DNA of 22,603 bases from an uncultured bacterium (GTDB taxonomy: Bacteria; Bacillota; Clostridia; Lachnospirales; Lachnospiraceae). Under the pieces are notes generated by a model, which had not been told where the DNA came from, did not search any database, and was given only the letters and a program-made list of their open reading frames with translations. This document shows positions 15,690-22,603 of the stretch, one piece after another. Location: the NCBI GenBank assembly GCA_948467735.1, contig CAOKFN010000060.1, positions 1 through 22,603 on the forward strand, written 5' to 3'. Positions within the stretch are counted from its first letter, which is position 1; each line of letters starts with the position of its first letter. Made by a program: the position numbers and the translations under genes.

Positions 15690-16628
15690 TTACCGTCCTA
15701 GTATTTCCCCGGGCTTCATTTTTATGCCCAGCAGAAAATCATGGGCGCTCATACGCTTTTTCCCTTCCAGCTGCAGCTCGTAGATATGAAGCGCGCCCTT
15801 CCCGGCAGCCACTGTGATGGAGTTCTTGTCGGTTTTCAGTATCTCTCCGGGCGTGCGGCCATAGACACTTTCTGCAATCGTGGGAGCAGCCCGCCAGATT
15901 TTCAGCTGTTTTCCCTGATAACTGGTAAAAGCGCTGGGCCATGGAGTCATGGCGCGGATTCTGCGGTCTATGGCCTGCGCCTCCTCCCCGAAATCAATTT
16001 TTCCCATGCTCTTGTCAATCATGGACGCATAGCTGCTAAACTCCTCCTGCTGCTTACGGGGCGTCAATTTCCCCTCCTCCAATAGAGAAACCGCTTCCGT
16101 GACGGCCTCCCCGCCCAAAATTGTAAGCCTTTCATAAAGCGTTTCATACGTGTCCTCCGGAAGTACCGCCATTTCCTTCTGATAGAGGATGTCTCCCGTA
16201 TCTATCCCCGCATCCATCTGCATAATCGTAATTCCCGTCTTTTCCTCTCCCGCAAGAATCACATGCTGGATGGGGGCGGCGCCCCTGTATGCAGGCAGCA
16301 GCGACGCATGAATATTGATACTTCCCCGAGGAGGAATGTCCAGTATTTCCTGAGACAAAATCTGCCCAAAGGCCGCCACAATATAAATATCCGCCTCATA
16401 TTGACGAAGCTGCGAGACAGCCTCCGGCGTCTTAATCCGCTTAGGCTGCATCACAGGAATCCCATGGCTTTGCGCGCACACTTTCACAGGCGGAGGCACA
16501 AGCTCCCTGCCCCGCCCCTTTGGCTTGTCAGGCTGAGTCACCACTGCCGTAATCTCATGTCCCGCCTGAATCAAGGCCTCTAAGGCTCCTTTTGCGTAAT
16601 CCGGCGTACCCATAAACAGAACTTTCAT
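15690..16628 (-). CDS. fmt: Methionyl-tRNA formyltransferase
   Basis: The protein has 312 residues, the normal length. It formylates initiator Met-tRNA using 10-formyl-tetrahydrofolate. The catalytic residues are N105 and H107 in INIHASLLPAYRGAAPI, and D143 in DAGIDTGDIL. The N-terminal MKVLFMGTPDYA is the family signature. The C-terminal OB-like tRNA-binding domain occupies about 205-312. AGGAGG lies just before the ATG and overlaps the end of def, six bases away, so the two are coupled. Confidence 0.97.
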   Translation of the reverse strand: MKVLFMGTPDYAKGALEALIQAGHEITAVVTQPDKPKGRGRELVPPPVKVCAQSHGIPVMQPKRIKTPEAVSQLRQYEADIYIVAAFGQILSQEILDIPPRGSINIHASLLPAYRGAAPIQHVILAGEEKTGITIMQMDAGIDTGDILYQKEMAVLPEDTYETLYERLTILGGEAVTEAVSLLEEGKLTPRKQQEEFSSYASMIDKSMGKIDFGEEAQAIDRRIRAMTPWPSAFTSYQGKQLKIWRAAPTIAESVYGRTPGEILKTDKNSITVAAGKGALHIYELQLEGKKRMSAHDFLLGIKMKPGEILGR

Positions 16629-16634
16629 ACCCTC

Positions 16635-17117
16635 CTATTCCTCCTCTTCCGCCTCATATTTGGTGTCCTCCAAAGGTCCTTCCACCTTTTCCACATAGAG
16701 ATGCCCGTCCAGATGGTCCAGCTCATGACAGATAGCGCGGGCAAGAAGGTCCGTTCCCTCCAGCTCATACTCCGTCATATTGATATCCAGCGCCGCTGCC
16801 TTGACATAACTTGGCCGCTTGACCTGCCCCGATTTTCCCGGCACGCTTAAACATGCCTCCGGGCCGACCTGTTCCCCGCTGCTCTCTACGATTCTGGGAT
16901 TAATCAAAATATGAGGATCATCTCCCGTAGTGTCAATCACCACAATCCTTTTGAGAATTCCAACCTGAGGCGCCGCAAGCCCCACCCCGTTGGATTCATA
17001 CATGGTATCCAGCATGTCTTCAATTAATTCTTTAATGCGCGGAGTCATCTCCACCACCGCCTTACACTTTTTCGTCAGTACCTCTTCTCCGATTTCGCGT
17101 ATATTCCTGATTGCCAT
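16635..17117 (-). CDS. def: Peptide deformylase
   Basis: The protein has 160 residues. It removes the N-formyl group from nascent proteins, which pairs it functionally with the adjacent fmt. Motif I GVGLAAPQVG is at 44-53, motif II EACLS at 87-91 with metal ligand C89, and motif III HELDH at 131-135. The tail is strongly acidic (EAEEEE). GGAGG precedes the ATG. Confidence 0.97.
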   Translation of the reverse strand: MAIRNIREIGEEVLTKKCKAVVEMTPRIKELIEDMLDTMYESNGVGLAAPQVGILKRIVVIDTTGDDPHILINPRIVESSGEQVGPEACLSVPGKSGQVKRPSYVKAAALDINMTEYELEGTDLLARAICHELDHLDGHLYVEKVEGPLEDTKYEAEEEE

Positions 17118-17199
17118 ATTTTTGTTCCTCCATTCAAAATTGCCGCCTGCCGCGGTTTACTTGGTCTCTGCATGTATTTACACAGGAAAGCCGTATTTT

Positions 17200-19590
17200 T
17201 TATAATGTATTAATGGGATCAAAATCAAACTGCACCATATCATCCGCAGACGGCTGTTTTTTTATTTCTTCTTCCAGCAAATCTTTTATCTGTACCAGTT
17301 TACCATATTTTGGACATTTCACATAGAACACAAATCTAAAAATATCATTAATTCTTGCAATCGAGGCGGGCGCAGGCCCCAATACCTGAAGCTCCGGCAG
17401 ACGGTTTACCGCCAATCCGCTGCCCGAGTCTCGGATTTCCTCCTGCCGATTCACAAAAGTCCCCTCTCTCTCTCCCCGGACCCCGTTCTGCGAATTTGTC
17501 GCAGTCCCCTCTGCCGAACCCCGGATTCCCGCCGTCTTCCTGCCATTTCTCTCCCCCAAGAATGCATTCCTCACAGCCTCGGCCAGCCTGTCAGCCAGAC
17601 GGCCGCCCCGCTCTTCCTCCTTGGAGAAAATCTGCACCGCCAGCATATGGGAGACCGGCGGATAGCCCAGCATTTCACGATAGAGAATCTCCTCCCGATA
17701 AAAGCCCTCGTAATCCTGCTGTGCCGCCCGGACGACGGCATAATGATCCGGCTGATACGTCTGAATCACCGCCTCTCCCGGCAGAGCGCCCCTTCCCGCC
17801 CGGCCCGCCGCCTGCGTCAGCAGCTGAAACGTTCTCTCCCCCGCCCGGTAATCGCCCACGCTCAGAGAAAGGTCCGCCGCCAGCACCCCAGCTAAGGTGA
17901 CGTTCGGAAAATCATGCCCCTTTACAATCATCTGCGTTCCAATCAGCACGTCCGCCTCCCCGCCGGAAAACGCGGAAAGAATCCGCTCATAGCTGTCCTT
18001 TGTCCGGGTGGTGTCCGCGTCCATGCGCAGGGTGCGCACGTTCGGAAACATCTCTTTCAATTTTTCTTCTATCTGCTGGGTGCCCGCCCGAAAGCCGCTG
18101 ATATATTTGGAGCCGCACTCGGGGCATACCTGCGGCTTCGGCTCCCCATAGCCGCAGTAATGGCACAGCAGCATACCGTTCTTATGCTCCGACAGGGAGA
18201 CGTCGCAATGGGGACATTTCATCACATGGCCGCAGGCTCTGCAGGAAATAAATCCCGCATATCCCCTTCTGTTTAAAAAGAGAATGCTCTGCTCCCCCTT
18301 CGCAAGCCTGTCTGCCAGAAGCTCCTGCAACTTTCTGCTGAAAATGGAGCGGTTCCCCTCCTTCAGCTCCTGCCGCATATCCACAGTATGGACAACGGGA
18401 AGCTGCCCGCCCGTCAGACGCTCCTGTAAAACAAACAGTTGATATTCCCCGGTCACAGCCCGATAATAAGCCTCCATGGAAGGGGTGGCGGAGCCCAGAA
18501 TCACGCTCGCCCCATGAAGCCTCGCCGCCTCCAGCGCCGTCTCTCTGGCATGGTATTTGGGCGTCGCCTCGCTTTTATAGCTGCCCTCATGTTCCTCGTC
18601 TATCACAATCAGCCCCAGCTTGGGAAAGGGCGTAAACAGCGCGGAGCGGGGGCCGATAATCACATCGATCTCCCCGTTTTTCGCCCGCTGGCACTGGTCG
18701 TATTTCTCCCCGGCGGAAAGGGTGGAATTCATGACGCTGACCCTCTCCCCAAACCGCCTGTAAAATCGAAGAAGGGTCTGGTAGGTCAGGGCAATCTCCG
18801 GTATCAGCACAATCGCCTGTCTGCCCCGATTCACCATTTCCTGAATCAGCCGTATATACACCTCCGTTTTGCCGCTGCCGGTAATCCCATGCAGCAGGTA
18901 GGTGTCCGGTTTCCCCGCGTCAAAATCCGCCAACACCGACTCCACGATATTTAACTGTGCTTCGCTCAATGTCCGGGAAGCTTCCTCCGAATTCTGCAGC
19001 TTGACCGGATTGCGAAATGCCTGCACGCTCTCAATTCTAAGCGCCCCCGCCTTTTCCAGACTTTTCACCGTCTGGGCGGACACCCCCAGCTTTCCCGTCA
19101 CCCACTCGTAAGGAATGGACTCCTGCGCCAGAAGCTCCTGTAAAAGCCTCTCCTTGGCCGTCTGTTTCTTCCGCCTGCTCTCTCCCAGCAGGGAATATAA
19201 TTCCTCCCTGCCCAAAAGCCTCCGTATGGTTCTGCGCTCCAGCTTTTTCACGGACTGCTTGGCGGGCAGAACGGTTTTCAGCGCCTGTATCATGGTAGAG
19301 CCGTAATTTTTCCGTATCCAGCCCGCCAGCGCAATCATCCTGCCCTCTATACCAACGCCTCCCTGAGCGATTCCCTGTATCTCTTTTGTCCGGGCCGGGT
19401 CAAAACAGCACACTTCGCCCAGCCCCACCACATATCCCTTAATCAGTTTATTGCCGTTTCCGAAAGGCACCACGACGCACATTCCAATCTCCACCTTTTC
19501 CCGCAGCCTGTCAGGAACACGATATTGAAATGGTTTATCTAATTTTTCGTGGGAAATATCCACGATAATCTCCGCATAAAGCTCTCTCAC
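17200..19590 (-). CDS. priA: Primosomal protein N' (replication restart helicase PriA) with repeat insertion
   Basis: The protein has 796 residues from the chosen GTG (RELYAEIIVDISHEKLD), which has AAAGG 7 bases upstream. An earlier GTG at 19617 would overlap murE by 4 bp and add nine residues. PriA reloads the replisome at stalled forks. Walker A GITGSGKT is at 235-242 and DEEH at 331-334. Eight zinc cysteines lie between about 450 and 492 (CRACGHVMKCPHC, CHYCGY, CPECG). The helicase C motif QAAGRAGRG follows at 593-601. Near the C terminus, between the LADRLAEAVRNAFL helix and the usual LQVLGPAPASIARI, lies an insertion of about 50 residues containing three 15-residue repeats. Confidence 0.96.
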   Translation of the reverse strand: MRELYAEIIVDISHEKLDKPFQYRVPDRLREKVEIGMCVVVPFGNGNKLIKGYVVGLGEVCCFDPARTKEIQGIAQGGVGIEGRMIALAGWIRKNYGSTMIQALKTVLPAKQSVKKLERRTIRRLLGREELYSLLGESRRKKQTAKERLLQELLAQESIPYEWVTGKLGVSAQTVKSLEKAGALRIESVQAFRNPVKLQNSEEASRTLSEAQLNIVESVLADFDAGKPDTYLLHGITGSGKTEVYIRLIQEMVNRGRQAIVLIPEIALTYQTLLRFYRRFGERVSVMNSTLSAGEKYDQCQRAKNGEIDVIIGPRSALFTPFPKLGLIVIDEEHEGSYKSEATPKYHARETALEAARLHGASVILGSATPSMEAYYRAVTGEYQLFVLQERLTGGQLPVVHTVDMRQELKEGNRSIFSRKLQELLADRLAKGEQSILFLNRRGYAGFISCRACGHVMKCPHCDVSLSEHKNGMLLCHYCGYGEPKPQVCPECGSKYISGFRAGTQQIEEKLKEMFPNVRTLRMDADTTRTKDSYERILSAFSGGEADVLIGTQMIVKGHDFPNVTLAGVLAADLSLSVGDYRAGERTFQLLTQAAGRAGRGALPGEAVIQTYQPDHYAVVRAAQQDYEGFYREEILYREMLGYPPVSHMLAVQIFSKEEERGGRLADRLAEAVRNAFLGERNGRKTAGIRGSAEGTATNSQNGVRGEREGTFVNRQEEIRDSGSGLAVNRLPELQVLGPAPASIARINDIFRFVFYVKCPKYGKLVQIKDLLEEEIKKQPSADDMVQFDFDPINTL
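17395..17529 (-). repeat. 45-bp degenerate tandem repeat within priA
   Basis: Three 15-residue units align: GIRGSAEGTATNSQN, GVRGEREGTFVNRQE and EIRDSGSGLAVNRLP. The pattern is (G/E)-hydrophobic-R, then Gly, then N-R/S-Q/L. The frame is kept throughout. Confidence 0.8.
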
Positions 19591-19613
19591 AGCGATACCT
19601 TTCCGCCCGCCTC

Positions 19614-21083
19614 TCACAAGGGCGCGGACTCCAAAAGTTCCTTGATTATTACCCTTTCATCCATGGGGTACTTCCTGCCTTTGATCTCCTGATAATCCTC
19701 ATGGCCTTTTCCGGCTAGGACAATCATATCTCCCTCCTCGGCATGGGAAAGGACATAGGCGATGGCCTCCCTTCTGTCGCAGATTTCCACATATGCCCCC
19801 TTCGTCCTGCCGATGCCCTCCTTGATGTCGTCTATAATCGCCTGAGGGTCTTCAAAACGGGGATTGTCGGAGGTAATCACGGTGAAATCCGCCAGCCTTC
19901 CGCTGACCTCTCCCATCTCATAACGCCGCTGTCTGGACCGGTTTCCCCCGCAGCCAAACATACACACCAGCCGCTTGGGCCGGTACTCTTTCAGGGCTGC
20001 CAAAAGATTTTTAAGCGCCATGGCATTGTGGGCGTAATCTATGAGCAGTGTAAATTTATCCGAAATTTCAACTTTTTCAATACGTCCCTTTACCTTCACC
20101 GTATCCAGCGCCCTCTGTATATCGTCGGCCCGCACTTTAAAATGCCTGCACACCGCCATGGCGCAGAGTACGTTATAGACGCTGAAACGCCCCGGAAACG
20201 GCGCCCGCACGTCGAAGTCCATCAAGCCCGCCGCATGAAAATCCACACCCAGCCTCTCCGGCGTATGCACCAGCTTCAGATTCTCCGCCCGCAGCATACA
20301 GTTTTCTCCCATGCCGTAGGTCTCCAAATCACAGCGATGCCCCGCCGTCACCTGTTCCACATGGGCGTCGTCGCCGTTTACGATTCCCACCAGACACTGC
20401 CGGAACAAAAGATTCTTACAGGATAAATACTCCTCAAAGCTGGCATGTTCATTGGCCCCGATATGATCCGGTTCCATATTTGTAAAAACCCCGTAATCAA
20501 ATAGAAAGCCCTGCGTGCGATGCAGCTTCAGCGCCTGAGAAGATACCTCCATCACCACGGCATCCATCCCGGCCTCCGCCATCCTTGCGAAATCCTGCTG
20601 CAGCAGATAGGATTCCGGCGTCGTATTTTCGGCATGCATATGGGATTCCCCTATGATGGTCTCAATGGTTCCCACCAGCCCCGTCCGGACGCCCGCCTGC
20701 TCCAGCATGGCCTTTATCAGATAGGTAGTGGTGGTCTTTCCCTTCGTTCCGGTAACGCCGATGACCTTCATCCTCTCCGCCGGATGCCCGAACCACGCCG
20801 CGGAAAGGAACGCCATGGCATATCTGGTGTCCTTCACCCGTACCACCGTCACATCCTTCCCGGCCAGCCCCCGGACGTCCTCCGAGACCACCAGCGCCTT
20901 CGCTCCCCTCTCCACCGCCGCCTTGGCAAATTCATGCCCGTTGAAAACGGCCCCCTCAATACAGAGGAAAAGACATCCCGGCGCCGCCTGTCTGGAATCA
21001 TATACAATGGAGGAAATCTCCCTGTCCATGGTTCCCTGCACACATTCCCATTCCAATTTGTCCAACAGCTCTAAAAGCTTCAT
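19614..21083 (-). CDS. murE: UDP-N-acetylmuramoyl-tripeptide synthetase, meso-diaminopimelate type
   Basis: The protein has 489 residues. It adds the third stem-peptide residue to UDP-MurNAc-L-Ala-D-Glu in the cytoplasm. The ATP loop GVTGTKGKTTTT is at 109-120, NTTPES at 153-158, the PDHIG/EH region at 205-213, and the likely carbamylated lysine in SCKNLLF is K223. The C-terminal DNPRFEDP (406-413) contains the DNPR motif that selects meso-diaminopimelate over lysine. GAGGG precedes the ATG. It heads the operon, with a predicted promoter at 21183-21211. Confidence 0.97.
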   Translation of the reverse strand: MKLLELLDKLEWECVQGTMDREISSIVYDSRQAAPGCLFLCIEGAVFNGHEFAKAAVERGAKALVVSEDVRGLAGKDVTVVRVKDTRYAMAFLSAAWFGHPAERMKVIGVTGTKGKTTTTYLIKAMLEQAGVRTGLVGTIETIIGESHMHAENTTPESYLLQQDFARMAEAGMDAVVMEVSSQALKLHRTQGFLFDYGVFTNMEPDHIGANEHASFEEYLSCKNLLFRQCLVGIVNGDDAHVEQVTAGHRCDLETYGMGENCMLRAENLKLVHTPERLGVDFHAAGLMDFDVRAPFPGRFSVYNVLCAMAVCRHFKVRADDIQRALDTVKVKGRIEKVEISDKFTLLIDYAHNAMALKNLLAALKEYRPKRLVCMFGCGGNRSRQRRYEMGEVSGRLADFTVITSDNPRFEDPQAIIDDIKEGIGRTKGAYVEICDRREAIAYVLSHAEEGDMIVLAGKGHEDYQEIKGRKYPMDERVIIKELLESAPL

Positions 21084-21182
21084 AGTCCCTCTTTTTTACT
21101 ATCTGTGCATTCTTTACTATTTTACTCTAATTCTTTGATTTCTACCACCCCTAATTTTTTGAATGCTGCAGATTCTTCCTCC

Positions 21183-21211
21183 GTAATACGCCAAGAGCCT
21201 TCTGCGGTCAA
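21183..21211 (-). promoter_or_regulatory. Predicted promoter of the murE operon
   Basis: Minus strand: -35 TTGACC (5/6), exact 17-bp spacer, -10 TATTAC (4/6). The predicted start is near 21176, leaving a leader of about 90 nt before murE. Confidence 0.6.
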
Positions 21212-21230
21212 AACAAGCCGCGGAAGGCTC
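21195..21230. promoter_or_regulatory. Dyad overlapping the murE promoter
   Basis: The arms GAGCCTTC-T-GCGG and CCGC-G-GAAGGCTC (12 of 13 positions pair) flank a 10-base centre and cover the -35 and spacer. It is either an operator or a stable RNA hairpin. No T-run follows on either strand. Confidence 0.5.
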
Positions 21231-21239
21231 GCCCACCAC

Positions 21240-21322
21240 ACAAAAAGCAAAGAAGCCCCGGCTTCCGCCAAGACTCCTTTGCTTTTCTTATGAGGGGGGA
21301 GATAGTGAATTAATCAACTATC
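21240..21322 (-). ncRNA. Candidate small RNA B (about 83 nt)
   Basis: The predicted RNA begins with a hairpin GAUAGU...ACUAUC, then an unpaired UCCCCCCUCAUAAG stretch. It ends in a terminator with a stem of about 20 pairs (AAAAGCAAAG and CUUUGCUUUU outside, nine inner pairs with wobbles, GGAA loop) at 21243-21286. It shares the 5' hairpin, the C-rich segment and the promoter layout with candidate A, while the terminator stems differ in sequence. There is no open frame with a start inside. The plan resembles streptococcal Cia-dependent small RNAs; that is an analogy, not an identification. Confidence 0.5.
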
Positions 21323-21328
21323 ATGATT

Positions 21329-21360
21329 ATCTTACAAAGCAAATGTGTCAAAACTGTGTC
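21329..21360 (-). promoter_or_regulatory. Promoter and direct-repeat site for candidate RNA B
   Basis: On the plus strand TGTGTC, five bases, TGTGTC (period 11). On the minus strand the repeat is followed by a candidate -10 TAAGAT, nine bases after the second ACACA. The layout is typical of OmpR/PhoB-family response regulators. Confidence 0.45.
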
Positions 21361-21390
21361 CATTTTATAATAAAACTCTTAAAACAATAG

Positions 21391-21485
21391 AAAAAATATA
21401 TACCGGAAACGAAAGACCCCGGCATATGCCGGGGCCTTCCGTTTCTTATGAGGGGGAAGATAGTGAATCTTTCATCAACTATCTG
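21391..21485 (-). ncRNA. Candidate small RNA A (about 95 nt)
   Basis: This has the same plan as RNA B. It has the 5' hairpin GAUAGU...ACUAUC with a different loop and an unpaired UUCCCCCUCAUAAG. It ends in a long hairpin at 21406-21445 with arms GAAACGGAAG and CUUUCGUUUC and a CCCCGGCAUAUGCCGGGG core. A T-run lies nine bases after the stem, so termination may be less sharp than for RNA B. It sits directly downstream of the acetyltransferase gene. Confidence 0.45.
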
Positions 21486-21491
21486 AGATAC

Positions 21492-21523
21492 ATCTTACAG
21501 ATAAAATGTGTTTATTCTGTGTT
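21492..21523 (-). promoter_or_regulatory. Promoter and direct-repeat site for candidate RNA A
   Basis: On the plus strand TGTGTT, five bases, TGTGTT. On the minus strand TAAGAT follows at the same nine-base distance as in copy B. Confidence 0.45.
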
Positions 21524-21560
21524 CAAATTATAAGAAAAGCGTAAATAAAATATAAAAGAA

Positions 21561-22100
21561 TTACGCATCCGGCACCGGACATTCCAGCTGACAGTCGCAG
21601 GGTTCCTTCTCCACATGCGCCCTGCTGTATTCCTGCGCTTCCACACAGCCCATTTTTTTATAAAACGCCTGACTTTCCACCGCGGAATGGGCCGAAATAT
21701 ACAATTTTTCCGCCCCATGCCGCCCCGCCCATTCCTGCGCCTTCCGAAACAGCACGCTTCCCACGCCCTGACCGCGCAGCTCCTCCGATACATAAATATT
21801 GGACAGATCCAGATATTGCTTTTTTGACCCGAACAGCTCCCCTGATACAGCGCAAAAGCCTTTCAGATATCTTCCCTCAAACGCTCCGTATACCATTCCG
21901 CCGCCCCAAATGCTCCGCTTTAGGATTCCTATCAGCTCCTCGTAATCTTCCCGTTTCCAGTCATCCACAAAAGCAATGTCTTTCACACGCCAGCTTCCTT
22001 CCTCCTTCCGCCAGCATTTCGTCACATCCTGATGCCTGCGGAAATTCTCAAACAATTCCAAGGACAATTCTTCTTCCTTTATCATCCTGTACTCTAACAT
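21561..22100 (-). CDS. GNAT-family N-acetyltransferase
   Basis: The protein has 179 residues. The acetyl-CoA-binding motif is LSNIYVSEELRGQGVGSVLF, with the R-G-Q-G-V-G loop near 109-114. The C-terminal SQAFYKKMGC is typical of GNAT motif B. The tail EPCDCQLECPVPD is Cys-rich. I choose the ATG of MLEYRMIKEEEL because AGAGGTGA lies 6-7 bases upstream; a GTG nine bases earlier is inside that ribosome site. The substrate cannot be inferred. It is probably transcribed with the decayed small gene upstream. Confidence 0.9.
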   Translation of the reverse strand: MLEYRMIKEEELSLELFENFRRHQDVTKCWRKEEGSWRVKDIAFVDDWKREDYEELIGILKRSIWGGGMVYGAFEGRYLKGFCAVSGELFGSKKQYLDLSNIYVSEELRGQGVGSVLFRKAQEWAGRHGAEKLYISAHSAVESQAFYKKMGCVEAQEYSRAHVEKEPCDCQLECPVPDA

Positions 22101-22140
22101 AACCGTCACCTCTTTGCAGGCCGCCGGTATAACGGCAGTT

Positions 22141-22348
22141 TTACAGCCGCCTCAGCCGGCCCAGAATATCCTTCACCTTTCTTACGGCGTCCTCCACCTG
22201 ACGTTTTGCCTCATTCCAGCATATCCACCAATCCCCAGTTTCCCGCGCTGTTCAGGCGCTTGGCCTTCTCCAACAGCCCAAGCGCCTCCTCTCCAGCTTT
22301 TACGGCCTCCTGTATCTCCCTGCGCGGATCATAAATTTTATTGCCCAT
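22141..22348 (-). pseudogene. Internally deleted, frameshifted small gene
   Basis: The ATG at 22348 has AAGGGGG upstream. The frame encodes MGNKIYDPRREIQEAVKAGE through GNWGLVDMLE and stops at 22211. In another frame, NEAKRQVEDAVRKVKDILG and RLRRL run on to a TAA at 22141. From memory, the two ends match the N- and C-terminal ends of a helical protein of roughly 150-170 residues found in Clostridia (start of the type IYDPR-EIQEAI-AGE, GNWG-hydrophobic-DM, end of the type ARxQVxxAIRxV). If so, about 90 middle residues are missing and the join is out of frame. The intact family has no known function. Confidence 0.6.
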
Positions 22349-22371
22349 AAACTGCCCCCTTCTTTTCTGCT

Positions 22372-22395
22372 CTGCCTGTTTATTCCCACAGGCAG
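22372..22395 (-). repeat. Hairpin in the leader of the decayed small gene
   Basis: CTGCCTGT and ACAGGCAG form an 8-bp stem with an 8-base loop, about 25 bases before the start codon. No T-run follows. Confidence 0.4.
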
Positions 22396-22417
22396 CGAGC
22401 CACCCAAAATATAAATT

Positions 22418-22446
22418 ATTATATCATAGTAAAACGTACAGCGCAA
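22418..22446 (-). promoter_or_regulatory. Sigma-A promoter upstream of the decayed gene and GNAT gene
   Basis: Minus strand: TTGCGC (3/6), 17-bp spacer and a perfect TATAAT preceded by TGA, which gives an extended -10. It lies about 63 bp before the first start codon. Confidence 0.65.
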
Positions 22447-22501
22447 CACGCCGATACCGCAGCGTAGTAAAAAGTCCTTGCCATACCGCCCGCGGAGGGA
22501 T

Positions 22502-22542
22502 ACAATATTGGTACAGGGAAATTGTCCCACAAACAATATTGG
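22502..22542. repeat. Paired ACAATATTGG sites
   Basis: ACAATATTGG occurs at 22502 and 22533, 31 bp apart (about three helical turns). A near-palindrome GGGAAATTGTCCC lies between them. They sit upstream of the promoter at 22418 and could be regulator sites. No gene is convincing from 22447 to the window end. Confidence 0.35.
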
Positions 22543-22603
22543 AGGGAACTCGGGTCTTTAACAGTTCCACAATAAGAAAAATGCCTACAGGCCGCATAAA
22601 GCC

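Larger units (their letters stand above)
21122..21241 (-). other. Unassigned protein-like reading frame between terminator and murE
   Basis: A 39-codon frame opens with a GTG just after the second small-RNA terminator and contains GSWRITEEESAAFKKLGV. This resembles the C-terminal end of short helix-turn-helix or excisionase-like proteins. There is no ribosome site, and the frame crosses the murE promoter. It may be a gene remnant or chance in purine-rich DNA. Confidence 0.2.

Noticed and set aside
21243..21286. An attenuator or riboswitch terminator controlling murE instead of a small RNA end
   Set aside because: Not fully excluded, but murE has its own predicted promoter downstream, no clear antiterminator pairing was seen, and the module is duplicated as an independent unit.
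22300..22536. A 78-codon minus-strand frame at the right end
   Set aside because: It crosses the promoter at 22418-22446 and overlaps the decayed small gene in another frame.
22569..22603. A possible terminator at the right edge (GCCTGTAGGC followed by ATTTTTC on the minus strand)
   Set aside because: The stem is short and the upstream context is outside the window, so it cannot be judged.

Overview
The window looks like a chromosomal segment of an anaerobic Firmicute of class Clostridia, most likely family Lachnospiraceae. The reasons are the gene order murE-priA-def-fmt-(zinc peptidase)-rsmB-rlmN-prpC-prkC-rsgA, a MurE with the DNPR motif of meso-diaminopimelate-adding enzymes, strong AGGAGG-type ribosome sites, and the lineage-typical flavour of the accessory proteins. 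Every convincing gene lies on the minus strand, so transcription runs from high to low coordinates. No rRNA, tRNA, insertion sequence or CRISPR array was seen.

Right end (22603 to 21084): a promoter drives a decayed small gene with an internal deletion and frameshift, followed by a GNAT acetyltransferase. The 477-bp gap between that gene and murE holds two copies of one module. Each copy has an 11-bp-period direct repeat, a weak -10, a short 5' hairpin, an unpaired C-rich stretch and an intrinsic terminator. I read them as twin small RNA genes. A housekeeping promoter with an overlapping dyad then precedes murE.

Centre (21083 to 7738): one long housekeeping operon links peptidoglycan synthesis (murE), replication restart (priA), N-formyl-Met handling (fmt, def), a membrane zinc peptidase, rRNA methylation (rsmB, rlmN), the PASTA kinase and its phosphatase (prkC, prpC), and the ribosome assembly GTPase (rsgA). 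Four of these proteins (PriA, RsmB, RlmN, RsgA) carry repeat-rich in-frame insertions that the families normally lack. They account for five arrays, three of them nearly perfect tandem repeats.

Left part (7593 to 20): kptA (RNA 2'-phosphotransferase) and an AAA-ATPase/PD-(D/E)XK protein follow, closed by a terminator. Next come an unexplained 320-bp intergenic module, a TetR regulator with a CPBP membrane protease under a self-operator promoter, and a solitary HipA-like kinase with a near-consensus promoter. The last gene is ychF, with a promoter, a possible 17-residue leader peptide and a hairpin in its leader. The stretch from kptA to hipA looks accessory; the two flanks look like core genome.
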